Below, piece after piece: positions 50,361-59,646 of a stretch of DNA of 64,000 bases. The stretch comes from Deinococcus cellulosilyticus NBRC 106333 = KACC 11606. Lineage in GTDB: Bacteria > Deinococcota > Deinococci > Deinococcales > Deinococcaceae. The stretch's first letter is position 1. Each line of letters begins with the position of its first letter. The stretch lies in contig NZ_BJXB01000011.1 of the NCBI RefSeq assembly GCF_007990775.1, positions 123,568-187,567 of the forward strand, read 5' to 3'. The translations under genes were made by a program, and so were the position numbers. Below the pieces are notes generated by a model. It saw only the letters and a program-made list of their open reading frames with translations, made no database searches and was not told where the DNA came from.

Positions 50361-50534
50361 CAGACCGTTGACAGATGACGGTTCACAGTAAGGAAAAACT
50401 CCTGTAGGGCATCAAATTCAGATTGATCAAAGGAAAAGAAGAGGCGAGCCACGGCTCGCCTCTTCTTTCAACAGTTCCACTGATTTGCCTGTCATTGTTC
50501 TTTCTGCTGTCAACTGTTCACTGTGAACGGTCTG
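50361..50534. repeat. Third repeat type with CAGACCGTTGACAG-like inverted ends
   Basis: The left end CAGACCGTTGACAG plus ATGACGGTTCACAGT faces the right end CTGTCAACTGTTCACTGTGA plus ACGGTCTG. About 110 nt lie inside, including the terminator at 50435-50468. Same plan as the other two repeat types but a different sequence. It fills the gap between hutH and dnaG. Confidence 0.7.
50435..50468. terminator. Bidirectional terminator between hutH and dnaG
   Basis: A perfect 16-bp inverted repeat AAAGAAGAGGCGAGCC / GGCTCGCCTCTTCTTT, centred in the third repeat. Confidence 0.85.
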
Positions 50535-50538
50535 TTTC

Positions 50539-52317
50539 TCAGGCCTTGGGCCGCATCATGCGTCCACGTTTTTCGGCTTCAATGGCTTTTTGCAGGTCCC
50601 CAATTTGCCTTAGCAATTGAATCTGCTGGGTGGGATCTGCAGCCAGCAGCTGTTTTTTCAATCTGGCCACTTCTTCTTTCATCTGGGTTTCGGTGCGCAG
50701 GGATTCGGCCTCGACGATGCCGTTCTCCTGCATGTCCTTGAGGCGTTCCACCATGTCCTGATGTTGCGCCTGAATGTGGGCAGCAGGGTTCTCAAAGAGG
50801 AATTCCAGCAGGATTTTCTCTTCGGGGCGTCCTCTGAAGTGGTCCAGAATGGCCTCTCTTGAGGGTTTTTCGCGGGCCACCCGGATGATTTCCTCCACCA
50901 GTTTGTTTCTGAAAGGGCTGTTCCCATCCATTTTCTGCAGCAGGGTGGGGTCCAGCAGGATCTGCTGGGCCATGAACAGTTCCCGGCGGTCTTCTTGCGT
51001 GTGCTGGCTGACCATGCCCTGCACCTGCACGTCGGAAAGGGTTTTGCGTTTGGCGCGGGATTCCACCCACTCGGCCAGTTTGCGCTCGTCCATTTCCAGC
51101 GCTTCGGCAACACGGGCACGGATCTTGGCGGCCACCTCATCGATGAGGTCGTGGTTCTGCATTCTGGGGAGCAACATCTGCAGAAAGCCCCGTTTGCCCT
51201 CGGTGGTGCTCAGGTCAAACTGGCCCATGGCATGCTGGATGCGGAACTCCACCTCGGTCAGGCCTTTGAAAAGGGCCATCTTGATGCTGTCGGTGTCCCC
51301 GTGCTGCAGGGCGTCTGCAGGGTCCTTGCCACTCGGGACCTGGTGGGCGGAGATCAGGAATTTGCTGCCCAGCATCTGGTCCAGACCGGCCAGGGTGGCT
51401 TTCTGTCCAGCGCTGTCCTGGTCGAACATCAGTTTCACGGTGCGGATGCCCTGACGGGCGAGCAGTGCGCCGTGCTCTGCTGTCAGGGCGGTCCCGAGGG
51501 TGGCCACGGCCTGCTTGAAGCCCCACTGGTGCATGGCAATGACGTCCATGTAGCCTTCCACCACCACAATTTCGTGGGTGCTCTGGGCCAGGGAACGGGC
51601 CAGATTGAACCCGTAGAGCAGTTCGCTTTTCTTGAAGATGTCGGTTTCGGGGGTGTTGAGGTATTTGGGTTTGCTGTCGTCCAGCACCCGTCCACCAAAG
51701 CCCACCAGTCTCCCGAGGTAATCCCGAATCGGGAACATCACCCGGTTGCGGAAGCGGTCATAGACGCGCCCGGTGTCTGGGGCTTCAGAAAGCAGGCCTG
51801 CCTGCAGCAGTTGCGCCTCGTGTACACCCTGCAACTTGCAGAATTTGATCAGGCCATCCCACCCACCAGGGGCGTACCCTAGTTCAAACTGGGTGATGCT
51901 CTCCTCGGTGAGGCCACGGGCGTACAGGTAGCCCAGAGCATCATGGCCTTCGGGCTTGTGGAGGCTTTGCCTGAAGTAGGTGAGGGCCATCTCGTTGATC
52001 TCAAACAGGTCCCGTTGTTTTTTCTCGGTGGTGCTGAAATCCAGCTTGACCCCGGTGCGGTCTGCCAGTTTCTGCAGGGCGTCACTGAAAGGGAGGTTTT
52101 CCACCTGCATCAGGAATTTGAAGGCGTCTCCACCAGCCTTGCACCCGAAGCAGTAGTAGTAACCCTGGTTGATGTCAACATTAAATGAAGGAGATTTCTC
52201 CTTGTGGAACGGACACAGGCCCTTGAACCTGCCGTTTCCGGCAGGGGTCAGGCGAACGTACTCCCCGATCAGGTCGGCGAGGTTCAGCCTGGCTTTGATT
52301 TCTTCTTTGGTCCCCAT
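50539..52317 (-). CDS. dnaG: DNA primase
   Basis: 592 aa. The N-terminal CHC2 zinc site uses Cys35, His38, Cys56 and Cys59 (CPFHKEKSPSF; CFGC). The TOPRIM core contains VVVEGYMDVIAMHQWG and MFDQDSAGQKA. The C-terminal part (DnaB-binding) is present and highly charged. It synthesises RNA primers at the replication fork. The usual rpsU-dnaG-rpoD neighbours are absent. Confidence 0.95.
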   Translation of the reverse strand: MGTKEEIKARLNLADLIGEYVRLTPAGNGRFKGLCPFHKEKSPSFNVDINQGYYYCFGCKAGGDAFKFLMQVENLPFSDALQKLADRTGVKLDFSTTEKKQRDLFEINEMALTYFRQSLHKPEGHDALGYLYARGLTEESITQFELGYAPGGWDGLIKFCKLQGVHEAQLLQAGLLSEAPDTGRVYDRFRNRVMFPIRDYLGRLVGFGGRVLDDSKPKYLNTPETDIFKKSELLYGFNLARSLAQSTHEIVVVEGYMDVIAMHQWGFKQAVATLGTALTAEHGALLARQGIRTVKLMFDQDSAGQKATLAGLDQMLGSKFLISAHQVPSGKDPADALQHGDTDSIKMALFKGLTEVEFRIQHAMGQFDLSTTEGKRGFLQMLLPRMQNHDLIDEVAAKIRARVAEALEMDERKLAEWVESRAKRKTLSDVQVQGMVSQHTQEDRRELFMAQQILLDPTLLQKMDGNSPFRNKLVEEIIRVAREKPSREAILDHFRGRPEEKILLEFLFENPAAHIQAQHQDMVERLKDMQENGIVEAESLRTETQMKEEVARLKKQLLAADPTQQIQLLRQIGDLQKAIEAEKRGRMMRPKA

Positions 52318-52411
52318 GCCTGTCTTTCTTCAAGGTGCAGCCCAACCAGAGGTCGGCCCGAGTGGTCGTTTTGTTCACACGCAAACATGCCCCGTCTTGT
52401 TCGGGGTTGTC

Positions 52412-52442
52412 ATTCTATCTTAAAGCATCCCCCCTTTGTAAA
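52412..52442 (-). promoter_or_regulatory. Possible dnaG promoter
   Basis: Minus strand: TTTACA (52437-52442), 19 nt, TAGAAT (52412-52417). A hairpin CCCCG / CGGGG (~52390-52406) lies in the leader. Confidence 0.45.
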
Positions 52443-52472
52443 TAGAGAGGGGGAAGCTTGACTTTATGTGCA

Positions 52473-52512
52473 AAAAATGCGCACTTCGCTCAGAGGGGAA
52501 GTGCGCATTTTT
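52473..52512. terminator. Terminator between ruvB and dnaG
   Basis: A 15-bp stem AAAAATGCGCACTTC / GAAGTGCGCATTTTT with a 10-nt loop, usable on both strands; it ends ruvB on the minus strand. Confidence 0.88.
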
Positions 52513-52581
52513 ATTGTGTCAGACAACACTTAATTGTGGGCTGTGCAGGACGTGAGCGTGCAGAACTTCAGGGCAGAACCC

Positions 52582-53559
52582 TCAGAATTCCTCTTCCTCG
52601 TAGTGCAGCACAGGCAGGCCCAGATGCTCATAGGCCCGCACGGTGGCCACACGCCCTCTGGGGGTGCGTTTCACGAAGCCAAGCTGGATCAGGTAAGGCT
52701 CGTACACGTCTTCCAGGGTGTTGGCGTCTTCGCTCATGGCAATCGCGAGGGTGTCCAGACCGACAGGTCCACCGTTGAAACGGTGAATCAGGATGTCCAG
52801 CAGTTTCACGTCGCGCTCGTCAAGGCCTGCGGAGTCGAGACCGAGCAGGTCGAGGGCTTTCTCTGCACGTTCACGGGAGATGTCCACTTCGCCCGCAACC
52901 ACCGCGTAATCCCGCACCCGGCGCAGGTAACGCTTGGCAATGCGCATGGTGCCACGGGAACGGGCACCAATTTCCAGAGCGGCCTCCTCAGACAGGATGT
53001 ACCCGTTGAGGGTGGCTTCACGGGTGAGGCCCCAGGCGAGTTCTTGCGGGGTGTAATACTCCAGGTGCTCAATGATCCCGAAGCGAGAACGCATGGGCGC
53101 TGTGATCAGGCCTGGACGGGTGGTGGCTCCCACCAGCGTAAATCTGGGCAGGGGCAACTCGATGGTGCGGGCCGCAGGTCCCTGACCCAGCACGATGTCC
53201 AGCTTGAAGTCTTCCATCGCGGGGTACAGGTGCTCTTCTGCAACGCGCCCAAGACGGTGAATCTCATCGATGAAAAGCACATCCCCTTCTTCGATGCTGT
53301 TGGTGAGGATTGCTGCAAGGTCTCCAGGCTTTTCGATGGCAGGCCCGGAGGTCACTTTGATGTTGACACCCATTTCATGGGCGATGATGTGGGCCAGGGT
53401 GGTTTTCCCCAGTCCGGGAGGTCCGAAGATCAGCGTGTGGTCCAGCGCCTCCCCCCGGGTTTTGGCGGCTTGCAGGTAGACTGCAAGTTTTTCTTTGACT
53501 TTTTCCTGCCCGACATAGTCCGCAAGGGACCTGGGGCGTAAAGTGAGGTCGGCTTCCAT
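52582..53559 (-). CDS. ruvB: Holliday junction branch-migration ATPase RuvB
   Basis: 325 aa. Opens LRPRSLADYVGQEKVKEKL; Walker A GPPGLGKTT at ~46-54; Walker B VLFIDEIHRL; arginine-finger region TTRPGLITAPMRSRFG; C-terminal winged helix (GFVKRTPRGRVAT). With RuvA it drives branch migration in recombination repair. Stands alone, without ruvA or ruvC. TAAAAT (53567-53572) lies 7 nt before the ATG. Confidence 0.97.
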   Translation of the reverse strand: MEADLTLRPRSLADYVGQEKVKEKLAVYLQAAKTRGEALDHTLIFGPPGLGKTTLAHIIAHEMGVNIKVTSGPAIEKPGDLAAILTNSIEEGDVLFIDEIHRLGRVAEEHLYPAMEDFKLDIVLGQGPAARTIELPLPRFTLVGATTRPGLITAPMRSRFGIIEHLEYYTPQELAWGLTREATLNGYILSEEAALEIGARSRGTMRIAKRYLRRVRDYAVVAGEVDISRERAEKALDLLGLDSAGLDERDVKLLDILIHRFNGGPVGLDTLAIAMSEDANTLEDVYEPYLIQLGFVKRTPRGRVATVRAYEHLGLPVLHYEEEEF

Positions 53560-53802
53560 TCCCTCTATTTTACGCTATAAACAGATTGATGTGGAGGGGG
53601 AAGTGCACAAATGAGGCAGGAATAAACATTCCTGCACCTCTGCAGGCCACAAAAGATGGGGTTGTGGAGCACAACTGCAGCAGAAAGATCTGCCAGAATC
53701 CTCCCCTACACTTCTCAAGGGATGTTTTTTGTCCCAGATCCAGAAACTTCAAGGGCATACCCATTTCAAGGTGTTTTGTTTAAAACAGAATGGTGGGGTG
53801 GA

Positions 53803-54204
53803 TCACGCCAGAGATGCAAGCTCTTCAGCTGAAATTCTTCCCCGAAACACCAGAGCATCCCCACTTCTGGAAACAAACCGCACCCCCGGATGTTCCAGCA
53901 ACTGTCTGAACCGTTCATCTGAATAGGGGAGGGTGAATTCCTGTTCCACCATTTTGCGCAACCCCAGAATTCCTCCTTCTAGATGATCTGCGCCAATGCC
54001 ATCAGACTGCAGGTACATCACGGCCAGTTTGCTCTTCTGGCCCACTTCACAGACCACCAGATACTGGAGGGTTCTGTCCAGTTCGTACTGACCCGCCTCA
54101 ATGTCTGACAGTTCAAGGGCAAGGGATCTGAAATCCTCAAAATACAGGGAGAGGGGTTCTGCCTCCCGATCCAGTTCATCACGGAGATCCAGCAGGTGCT
54201 TCAC
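53803..54204 (-). CDS. Uncharacterised protein (133 aa)
   Basis: 133 aa from GTG 54204, chosen because TACACT (54211-54216) stands 6 nt upstream and because residues further upstream are antisense to the rhodanese gene. The protein is acidic, with AGQYELDRTLQYLVVCEVGQKSK and a C-terminal LPYSDERFRQLLEHPGVRFV. No signal or membrane part; family unknown. Divergent from the rhodanese gene, with the two -10 boxes only ~30 nt apart. Confidence 0.68.
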   Translation of the reverse strand: MKHLLDLRDELDREAEPLSLYFEDFRSLALELSDIEAGQYELDRTLQYLVVCEVGQKSKLAVMYLQSDGIGADHLEGGILGLRKMVEQEFTLPYSDERFRQLLEHPGVRFVSRSGDALVFRGRISAEELASLA

Positions 54205-54261
54205 ACAGGCAGTGTAACCCACGGACTGTTTGCTGCCCAGGTCTTTGTTATGCTGAAAGCC

Positions 54262-54576
54262 ATGATTGAAGACGTGAGTCCACAGGAAGGATTGGCCCGT
54301 GTTCAGGCAGGTGCCCTGCTGATCGACGTGCGTGAAACGGGAGAGTACAGCGAGGTGCACGCTGAAGGTGCAGAGCTCATCCCCCTCTCTGAATTTCAGC
54401 AGCGTTACACCGAGATCCCAAAAGACCGGGAACTGGTGATGATCTGCCGCAGCGGTGCCCGCAGTGCAAGGGCAGGCAGTTTCCTCAAAGAGCAGGGCTA
54501 TGAAAATGTGGTCAACCTCGCCGGAGGCACCATGGCCTGGGTGAATGAGGGATTGCCCCACGTGAGAGGAGAATGA
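54262..54576 (+). CDS. Rhodanese-like domain protein
   Basis: 104 aa from ATG 54262: TATGCT (54249-54254) lies 7 nt upstream, excluding the longer frame. A single rhodanese domain: LLIDVRETGEYSEVHAEGA and the active loop CRSGARS with its catalytic Cys. Such proteins carry sulfane sulfur. The DUF59 gene starts 1 nt after its stop, so the pair may act in sulfur transfer to iron-sulfur clusters (inference). Confidence 0.92.
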   Translation: MIEDVSPQEGLARVQAGALLIDVRETGEYSEVHAEGAELIPLSEFQQRYTEIPKDRELVMICRSGARSARAGSFLKEQGYENVVNLAGGTMAWVNEGLPHVRGE

Positions 54577-54577
54577 A

Positions 54578-54892
54578 ATGACAACGGTCGAACAGGTGCT
54601 TGAAGCGCTGAAGGTGGTCAAGGACCCCGAAATTCCGGTGAATGTGGTGGATCTGGGTCTGGTCTACGACGTGCAGATTTCCGAAGATGGTGTGGTGGAC
54701 ATCGAAATGACCCTCACCAGCGTCGGCTGCCCGGTGCAGGACATGATCCGTGCAGATGCTGAACTTGCAGTGATGCGTCTGGAGGAGGTCACCAGGGTCA
54801 ACGTGGATTTCGTGTGGACTCCACCATGGACCACTGAAAAAATGTCTGACGATGGCAAGCGCCAGATGCGCATGTTTGGATTCAACGTCTGA
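54578..54892 (+). CDS. MIP18/DUF59 family iron-sulfur assembly protein
   Basis: 104 aa. VKDPEIPVNVVDLGLVYDVQI and TLTSVGCPVQDMI, with the conserved Cys, define the family (SufT/PaaD relatives). C-terminal VNVDFVWTPPWTTEKMSDDGK fits. Likely involved in maturing iron-sulfur proteins. Coupled to the rhodanese gene. Confidence 0.9.
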   Translation: MTTVEQVLEALKVVKDPEIPVNVVDLGLVYDVQISEDGVVDIEMTLTSVGCPVQDMIRADAELAVMRLEEVTRVNVDFVWTPPWTTEKMSDDGKRQMRMFGFNV

Positions 54893-54905
54893 GACGACAG
54901 ATTAA

Positions 54906-54941
54906 AGCAAAATCGGGCTCCTCAGGGGGCCCGATTTCTGT
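54906..54941 (+). terminator. Terminator after the DUF59 gene
   Basis: Stem AAATCGGGC / GCCCGATTT with a 10-nt loop, then CTGTTTT. Confidence 0.82.
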
Positions 54942-55386
54942 TTTGCTGGACCCGGTGCAGCAGAGCAGAAATTCAGCCGAAACCCTGAAGATTTTGCAGG
55001 GCATATATAAGGTATAAAGCACGGAATTTTTCTTGATGGACAGATCTGTTGCAGAGGCGGCGCAAAAGAAACAGATTCGAGAAGAAACAGCACGATCATT
55101 GACAAAAAATCAGATTGCGAATGATTGTTTCCATTCAGAAGACAAACCTTTGATGAGAAGAACTCAAAGTTCCCACCTGATGTGGTTTTTTGAAAAGCAA
55201 ATTCAACGGACACACCGACAAAAAAAGCACCAGATTTCTGCTCTAGCATTCAATGCAACTGAGAAACCGCAGGTTGTGACACAGAAGCACAAGCCTGAAG
55301 ATCCGTGAGATGACAGTGAAGAATTGTGGCAGGCTGTGGAAGACCCACCCGATTGCCTGACAGGCTAGCACAACTGGGTCATGAAA
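54942..55386. other. AT-rich gene-free region
   Basis: About 445 nt, clearly richer in A/T than its surroundings. A frame from 55036 to 55308 is open but has unusual codons, no ribosome site and an odd Lys/Gln/His-rich product; I do not call it a gene. The composition hints at foreign or decayed DNA. Confidence 0.45.
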
Positions 55387-55418
55387 AAAAGTCAGGGTGG
55401 ACACGTACCCCTGACTTT
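55387..55418 (-). terminator. Terminator after the MFS pump gene
   Basis: Stem AAAAGTCAGGG / CCCTGACTTTT; on the minus strand the T-run continues (TTTTTTTCAT). Confidence 0.85.
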
Positions 55419-55437
55419 TCCTGGATCAAAACTCAAA

Positions 55438-56655
55438 TCAATGCGCTGTGACAGCAGGCTTTTGAGTTTTGAGGCTTCCCAGTGAGACCACCAGGAGCAC
55501 CATCAACACAATTCCAGAGAACAGGTAAGGGCTGCCAGGAGAAACATACTGGTACAGATAACCGGCAATGATGGGTCCTGTCATGCGTCCCAGAGCAGTG
55601 GCAGAACTGTTGACTCCAGCGATGCTTCCTTGCTGGTTGGCTGCCACCTGCAGGGAAAGTGCGGCAGAGATGCTGGGTCCGATGAAGGCGCTGCCAAAGC
55701 CAATCATACAGAGCGCAAAAGTGATGCTCCAGAAGGTGTGCATGTAAGGCATCAACAGCATTCCGGCCCCCATCACGGCAAGCCCAATCCAGATCAGGGT
55801 GGACTGGGGCATCTTTTTGGCCAGCACCCGGATCAGGCCTCCCTGCACAGCCACTGCAACCATCCCAAAAATGAAAAGAGCAATGGAGATGGTTTTCACG
55901 GCCTCTGGACCAGAGATCTTCAGGTTGTCCTGGATGTAGAAGGAGATGGTCTGCTCCATGCCCACACTTGCCAGGGTGGTCAGCATGGACACCACCAGCA
56001 GAACCGGAATTTCGCCCCTCAGGAAGCTGACTTTCGCTTTGTTGTCCTGGGTTTTGGGGCGCAGGTGAATGCTCTCAGGGAGGATGGCCAGAGCCGTCAG
56101 GGCAGTGATGAGGGCAAGTCCTGAGGAGAAAAAGATGGGGATCAGGAGGTTTCCTCCCTGGGAGAGGATGCCCCCGATGGCAGGACCAAAAATGATCCCC
56201 AGACCGAAAGCTGCGCCGATGAGCCCCATGGCTCCAGCACGTTTCTCAGGTGGAGTGATGTCTGCAATGTAGGCCTGGGCGGTGGGCAAGGTTGCACTGG
56301 AAAGCAGACCTCCGGCCACGCGGGCAGCAAGGAGGGCCACCAGGAGAGGGGTTCCCGTCAGAACGCCTTCCATGCCCAGGTGGGCCATGTAACCGAAAAG
56401 TCCAAATGAGATGGCAAATCCGATCAGGCCCAGAATCAGGATGGGGCGACGCCCACGGGTTTCCGACAGGTGACCCCACCAGGGTGCACTCAGAAACTGT
56501 GCGAGGCTGTACACCGTGGAAAGCCAGGTGGTCTGGGCGGTGGTGATGCCCAGTTCTTTGGACAGCGGAGCGAGCACCGGGAAGAGCACGCTGAGCCCCA
56601 GCATGGCGATGAAAATGGTCAGAAACAAAAGCCCTAGCGGCCGTGAGCCTTTCAT
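55438..56655 (-). CDS. MFS multidrug-type efflux transporter
   Basis: 405 aa, 12 helices. Motif WWGHLSETRGRRPIL between helices 2 and 3 is typical of drug:proton antiporters, as is GAMGLIGAAFGLGIIFGPAIGGIL (motif C, antiporter signature) in helix 5. The substrate is unknown. TAACAT (56662-56667) lies 6 nt before the ATG. Monocistronic. Confidence 0.88.
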   Translation of the reverse strand: MKGSRPLGLLFLTIFIAMLGLSVLFPVLAPLSKELGITTAQTTWLSTVYSLAQFLSAPWWGHLSETRGRRPILILGLIGFAISFGLFGYMAHLGMEGVLTGTPLLVALLAARVAGGLLSSATLPTAQAYIADITPPEKRAGAMGLIGAAFGLGIIFGPAIGGILSQGGNLLIPIFFSSGLALITALTALAILPESIHLRPKTQDNKAKVSFLRGEIPVLLVVSMLTTLASVGMEQTISFYIQDNLKISGPEAVKTISIALFIFGMVAVAVQGGLIRVLAKKMPQSTLIWIGLAVMGAGMLLMPYMHTFWSITFALCMIGFGSAFIGPSISAALSLQVAANQQGSIAGVNSSATALGRMTGPIIAGYLYQYVSPGSPYLFSGIVLMVLLVVSLGSLKTQKPAVTAH

Positions 56656-56997
56656 AAGGCAATGTTACCATCTGGTCACTTTTGTCGGTCTGGCAACAGC
56701 TTACAATTTTTGGATGAAAAGAACATGGATTTCAGCTGGGGTTAAGCTCCGGTGAGCAGCAGATTTGTAGCATAAAAAGACATTAAAGTCCGTCGTACCT
56801 TGCTTTTTGCACAGGGTTCAACTATCATTTTGTCTAGGTCACCATACCCACAGAAGACTCCACCCGACGATTGACCTTGAGACCAACCTGAGTTACATTG
56901 GGTGACAGGTATCAACTGATTCAACTAGGGTGAAACGCTTCCAAATTAGGTGGAAGCGTTACCAAAAGGGTCAGTCGACCAGTAAAGGAGAAGTGCA
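56656..56997. other. Control region of the maltose operon
   Basis: 342 nt without genes. It carries the MFS -10 box at one end and the malE promoter plus operator at the other. Confidence 0.6.
56871..56960 (+). promoter_or_regulatory. malE promoter and LacI-type operator
   Basis: TTGACC (56871-56876), 17 nt, TACATT (56894-56899). Downstream lies AACGCTTCCA-N7-TGGAAGCGTT (56934-56960), which contains GAAACGCTTC (56932-56941). The same 10-mer recurs before the amylase. A LacI/MalR-type repressor would block elongation here; the regulator is not in the window. Confidence 0.75.
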
Positions 56998-58197
56998 ATG
57001 AAAAAAGCAACCCTTGCAATGGCTGTGCTCAGCCTGGCTCTCGGAAGTGCGCAGGCCGCCAAGATCACCGTCTGGACCCACTATGGAACTGCAGAACTCA
57101 AGTGGCTGAACGATGCGGCCAAAGCCTACGCAGCCAAGAGCGGCAACACCGTGGACGTGGTCGCTGTTCCTTTCGGCGACATCAGGACCAAAATGATCAA
57201 CGGTGCTTCCAAAGGCGAAGGCCCTGACCTGGTTGTTTCTGTGCCTAACGACTGGCTCGGCGAAATGGCCGCTGCTGGTGTGCTGGAGCCCATGGACAAG
57301 TACATCACCGGCTCTGCCAAGTCCGACATCGAAAAAGTCGGCCTGAACGCCTTCACCTACAAAGGCAAACTGTTCGGTGTTCCCCTCTTCGCAGAAGCTG
57401 TGGGCGTTGTGTACAACAAGAAACTGGTCCCCAAAGCCCCCACCACCTGGGCTGCTTTCCTGAAAACCGCCCAGACCCTGACCGATCCTGCCAAGGGCAC
57501 CTACGGCTTCATGGCTGACCTCACCAACAGCTACATGAACTACGGTGTGATCAGCGCCTACGGCGGATACATCTTCAAGAACAACGGCGGAACCCTCGAC
57601 ACCAAAGACCTCGGTGTGGGCAACGCTGGTGCAGAAAAAGCCATGGCGTTCCTGAACGACCTGCGCTACAAGTACAAACTGATCCCTGAAGGTGTGGACG
57701 GCCAGCTCGCCAAGTCCGCTTTCGTGGACGGCCAGCTCGGCATGTTCCTCACCGGACCCTGGGACATGGGCGACATCAAGAAAGCCAAGATCGACTACGG
57801 CATCATGCCCTTCCCCACCCCTCCCGGAGCCGCTGGCAAGTGGAGCCCCTTCGTCGGCGTGCAGGGCCTGATCATGAACAGCTACAGCAAGTCCAAGACC
57901 GAAGCTGCTGCTTTCGCCAAGTTCCTGGTCGATTCCAACAACGTGGCCGAGTTCAACAAAGCCGGTGGACGCATCCCCCTCAGCAAGAAGGCCAAGAAGG
58001 CCCTCGCCTCTGACCCCGTGGTGGCCGGCTTCGGCAAGACCATCGCCATGGGCACCCCCATGCCCAACGTTCCCGAAATGGGCAGCGTGTGGGGACCCTG
58101 GGGCAACGCCGTCAACCTCAGCACCTCCAAGCCCAGCCCTGACTACGGCAAGATCCTGGATGCCGCCGTCAAGGAAATCAAGTCCAACATCAAGTAA
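56998..58197 (+). CDS. malE: Maltose/maltodextrin ABC transporter, substrate-binding protein
   Basis: 399 aa. Signal peptide MKKATLAMAVLSLALGSAQA with no lipobox Cys. The mature protein fits cluster-B sugar-binding proteins: ITVWTHYGTAELKWLND, VPLFAEAVGVVYNKKL, and GPWDMGDIKKAKIDYGIMPFPTP. Codon bias is strong, marking high expression. First gene of malEFG. AAAGGAG lies 8 nt before the ATG. Confidence 0.93.
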   Translation: MKKATLAMAVLSLALGSAQAAKITVWTHYGTAELKWLNDAAKAYAAKSGNTVDVVAVPFGDIRTKMINGASKGEGPDLVVSVPNDWLGEMAAAGVLEPMDKYITGSAKSDIEKVGLNAFTYKGKLFGVPLFAEAVGVVYNKKLVPKAPTTWAAFLKTAQTLTDPAKGTYGFMADLTNSYMNYGVISAYGGYIFKNNGGTLDTKDLGVGNAGAEKAMAFLNDLRYKYKLIPEGVDGQLAKSAFVDGQLGMFLTGPWDMGDIKKAKIDYGIMPFPTPPGAAGKWSPFVGVQGLIMNSYSKSKTEAAAFAKFLVDSNNVAEFNKAGGRIPLSKKAKKALASDPVVAGFGKTIAMGTPMPNVPEMGSVWGPWGNAVNLSTSKPSPDYGKILDAAVKEIKSNIK

Positions 58198-58210
58198 GCC
58201 TGACAACCCG

Positions 58211-58239
58211 GAGGCTGGGGGGGGAAACCTCCCAGCCTC
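58211..58239 (+). terminator. Hairpin between malE and malF
   Basis: Stem GAGGCTGGG / CCCAGCCTC without a T-run. As in other mal operons it may stabilise malE mRNA or lower malF expression. Confidence 0.6.
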
Positions 58240-58260
58240 TCTTGCCCAGGGAGACCACCC

Positions 58261-59646
58261 ATGACCATTCGAACTGAAGTTCCCCCCCAAGGTACGCGAG
58301 GACTGCTGCAGGCACTGGGCATCCTCGCGGTCCTGCTGCTTGCCAGCCTGGGCATCGCCTGGCTGATCGGCAACATCACGGCGAGTTCCTTCCCACAGGC
58401 ACCGTCTTACATGCTGCTGGTTTACTGGGCCATCATTCTGGTGCCTCTGGCTGTTGTGATTCTGCGGGCGTTCCCCTGGATGATCAACTGGTATTACCTG
58501 CTTCCGGCGATCATCTTTGTGCTGACTTTTACAGCCTTCCCCCTGGCCCTCACCGTGGGTCTGGCCTTCACCAATTACAGCGGCCAGAACGGCGGAACCC
58601 CGGATTCCGGCGTGATGATGGAGATTGCTTCCATCAGCCCGGACCGCAAGAGCATCACCGTCACCGAGCCTGGTGAAGACACCCTGCAGGCCACATTCCG
58701 TTGTGAAACGGCGGACTGCAAAGGGGCCAAAGCTGCTGTCTTCATCAAGGACATCACCAAGCCTGTTCTTTTAGGTGTGGAGTCGCTGAACGACAAAACC
58801 ATCACGCTGACTGCACCCCTCCCAGAAAACCAGAATTTTGTTCAGATCACCCGCGTGAACCAGATCAAGTACGTTGGCATCAAGAACTTCATCGGAATTT
58901 TCCGGGATGCCAGCATTCAACTGATCCCCACCTTCATCTGGACGGTGGTCTTCGCGCTCTCCACCATTTTGATCAACACCGCTGCGGGTCTCACCCTGGG
59001 CATCTTGCTGGCCAACAAACGCCTGAAGTTCCGCAATTTTTACCGCTCCCTGCTGTTCCTGCCCTGGGCCATTCCTGTGGTGATCAGTGTGCAGATGTGG
59101 GTGGCCCTGCTCAACCCCAACTTCGGGGTGATCAACCGGATGCTTGGCCTGCTGGGCATGTACCCCATCGGCTGGCTGATTGATCCCCTGTGGGCGAAAA
59201 TCAGCATTCTTTTTGTGAACCTGTGGCTCGGCTTCCCCTTCATGATGACCGCCACCATTTCCGCCCTGGCCAGCATTCCAGAAGACCTTTACGAAGCGGC
59301 CTCCATTGACGGTGCCAACCGCTGGCAGCAGGTCAAGGCCATCACCCTCCCCATGCTGCGCAGTGCCTTCACCCCACTGTTGCTGTCCGGCTTTGCCTTC
59401 AACTTCAACAACTTCGGTCTGATTTACCTGCTCACCGCAGGGGGACCCCCACAGGAAGGCCGCACCTCCACCGCCCAGAGCACCGACATTCTGCTGTCCT
59501 GGGGATACAACGTGGCCTTCACCAACCAGGGGGGCAACGACTACGCGCTCGCCAGTGCGATTGCCATCATCATCGGCATCCTGACCCTGGCCGTGAGCAT
59601 CGTGAACTTCCGGTTCGCAGGTGTCTTTAAGGAGGCCAGGAAATGA
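58261..59646 (+). CDS. malF: Maltose ABC transporter permease MalF
   Basis: 461 aa. About eight membrane helices with a large extracytoplasmic loop (~120-215) after the third or fourth, as in MalF. The EAA loop is EDLYEAASIDGANRWQQVKAITLP, which docks on the ATPase subunit. Its stop overlaps the malG start by 4 nt. No malK-type ATPase gene lies nearby, so a shared ATPase elsewhere is expected. Confidence 0.92.
   Translation: MTIRTEVPPQGTRGLLQALGILAVLLLASLGIAWLIGNITASSFPQAPSYMLLVYWAIILVPLAVVILRAFPWMINWYYLLPAIIFVLTFTAFPLALTVGLAFTNYSGQNGGTPDSGVMMEIASISPDRKSITVTEPGEDTLQATFRCETADCKGAKAAVFIKDITKPVLLGVESLNDKTITLTAPLPENQNFVQITRVNQIKYVGIKNFIGIFRDASIQLIPTFIWTVVFALSTILINTAAGLTLGILLANKRLKFRNFYRSLLFLPWAIPVVISVQMWVALLNPNFGVINRMLGLLGMYPIGWLIDPLWAKISILFVNLWLGFPFMMTATISALASIPEDLYEAASIDGANRWQQVKAITLPMLRSAFTPLLLSGFAFNFNNFGLIYLLTAGGPPQEGRTSTAQSTDILLSWGYNVAFTNQGGNDYALASAIAIIIGILTLAVSIVNFRFAGVFKEARK

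Noticed and set aside
55033..55308. A 91-codon frame in the AT-rich region
   Set aside because: No ribosome site, unusual codons and no recognisable domain; treated as non-coding.
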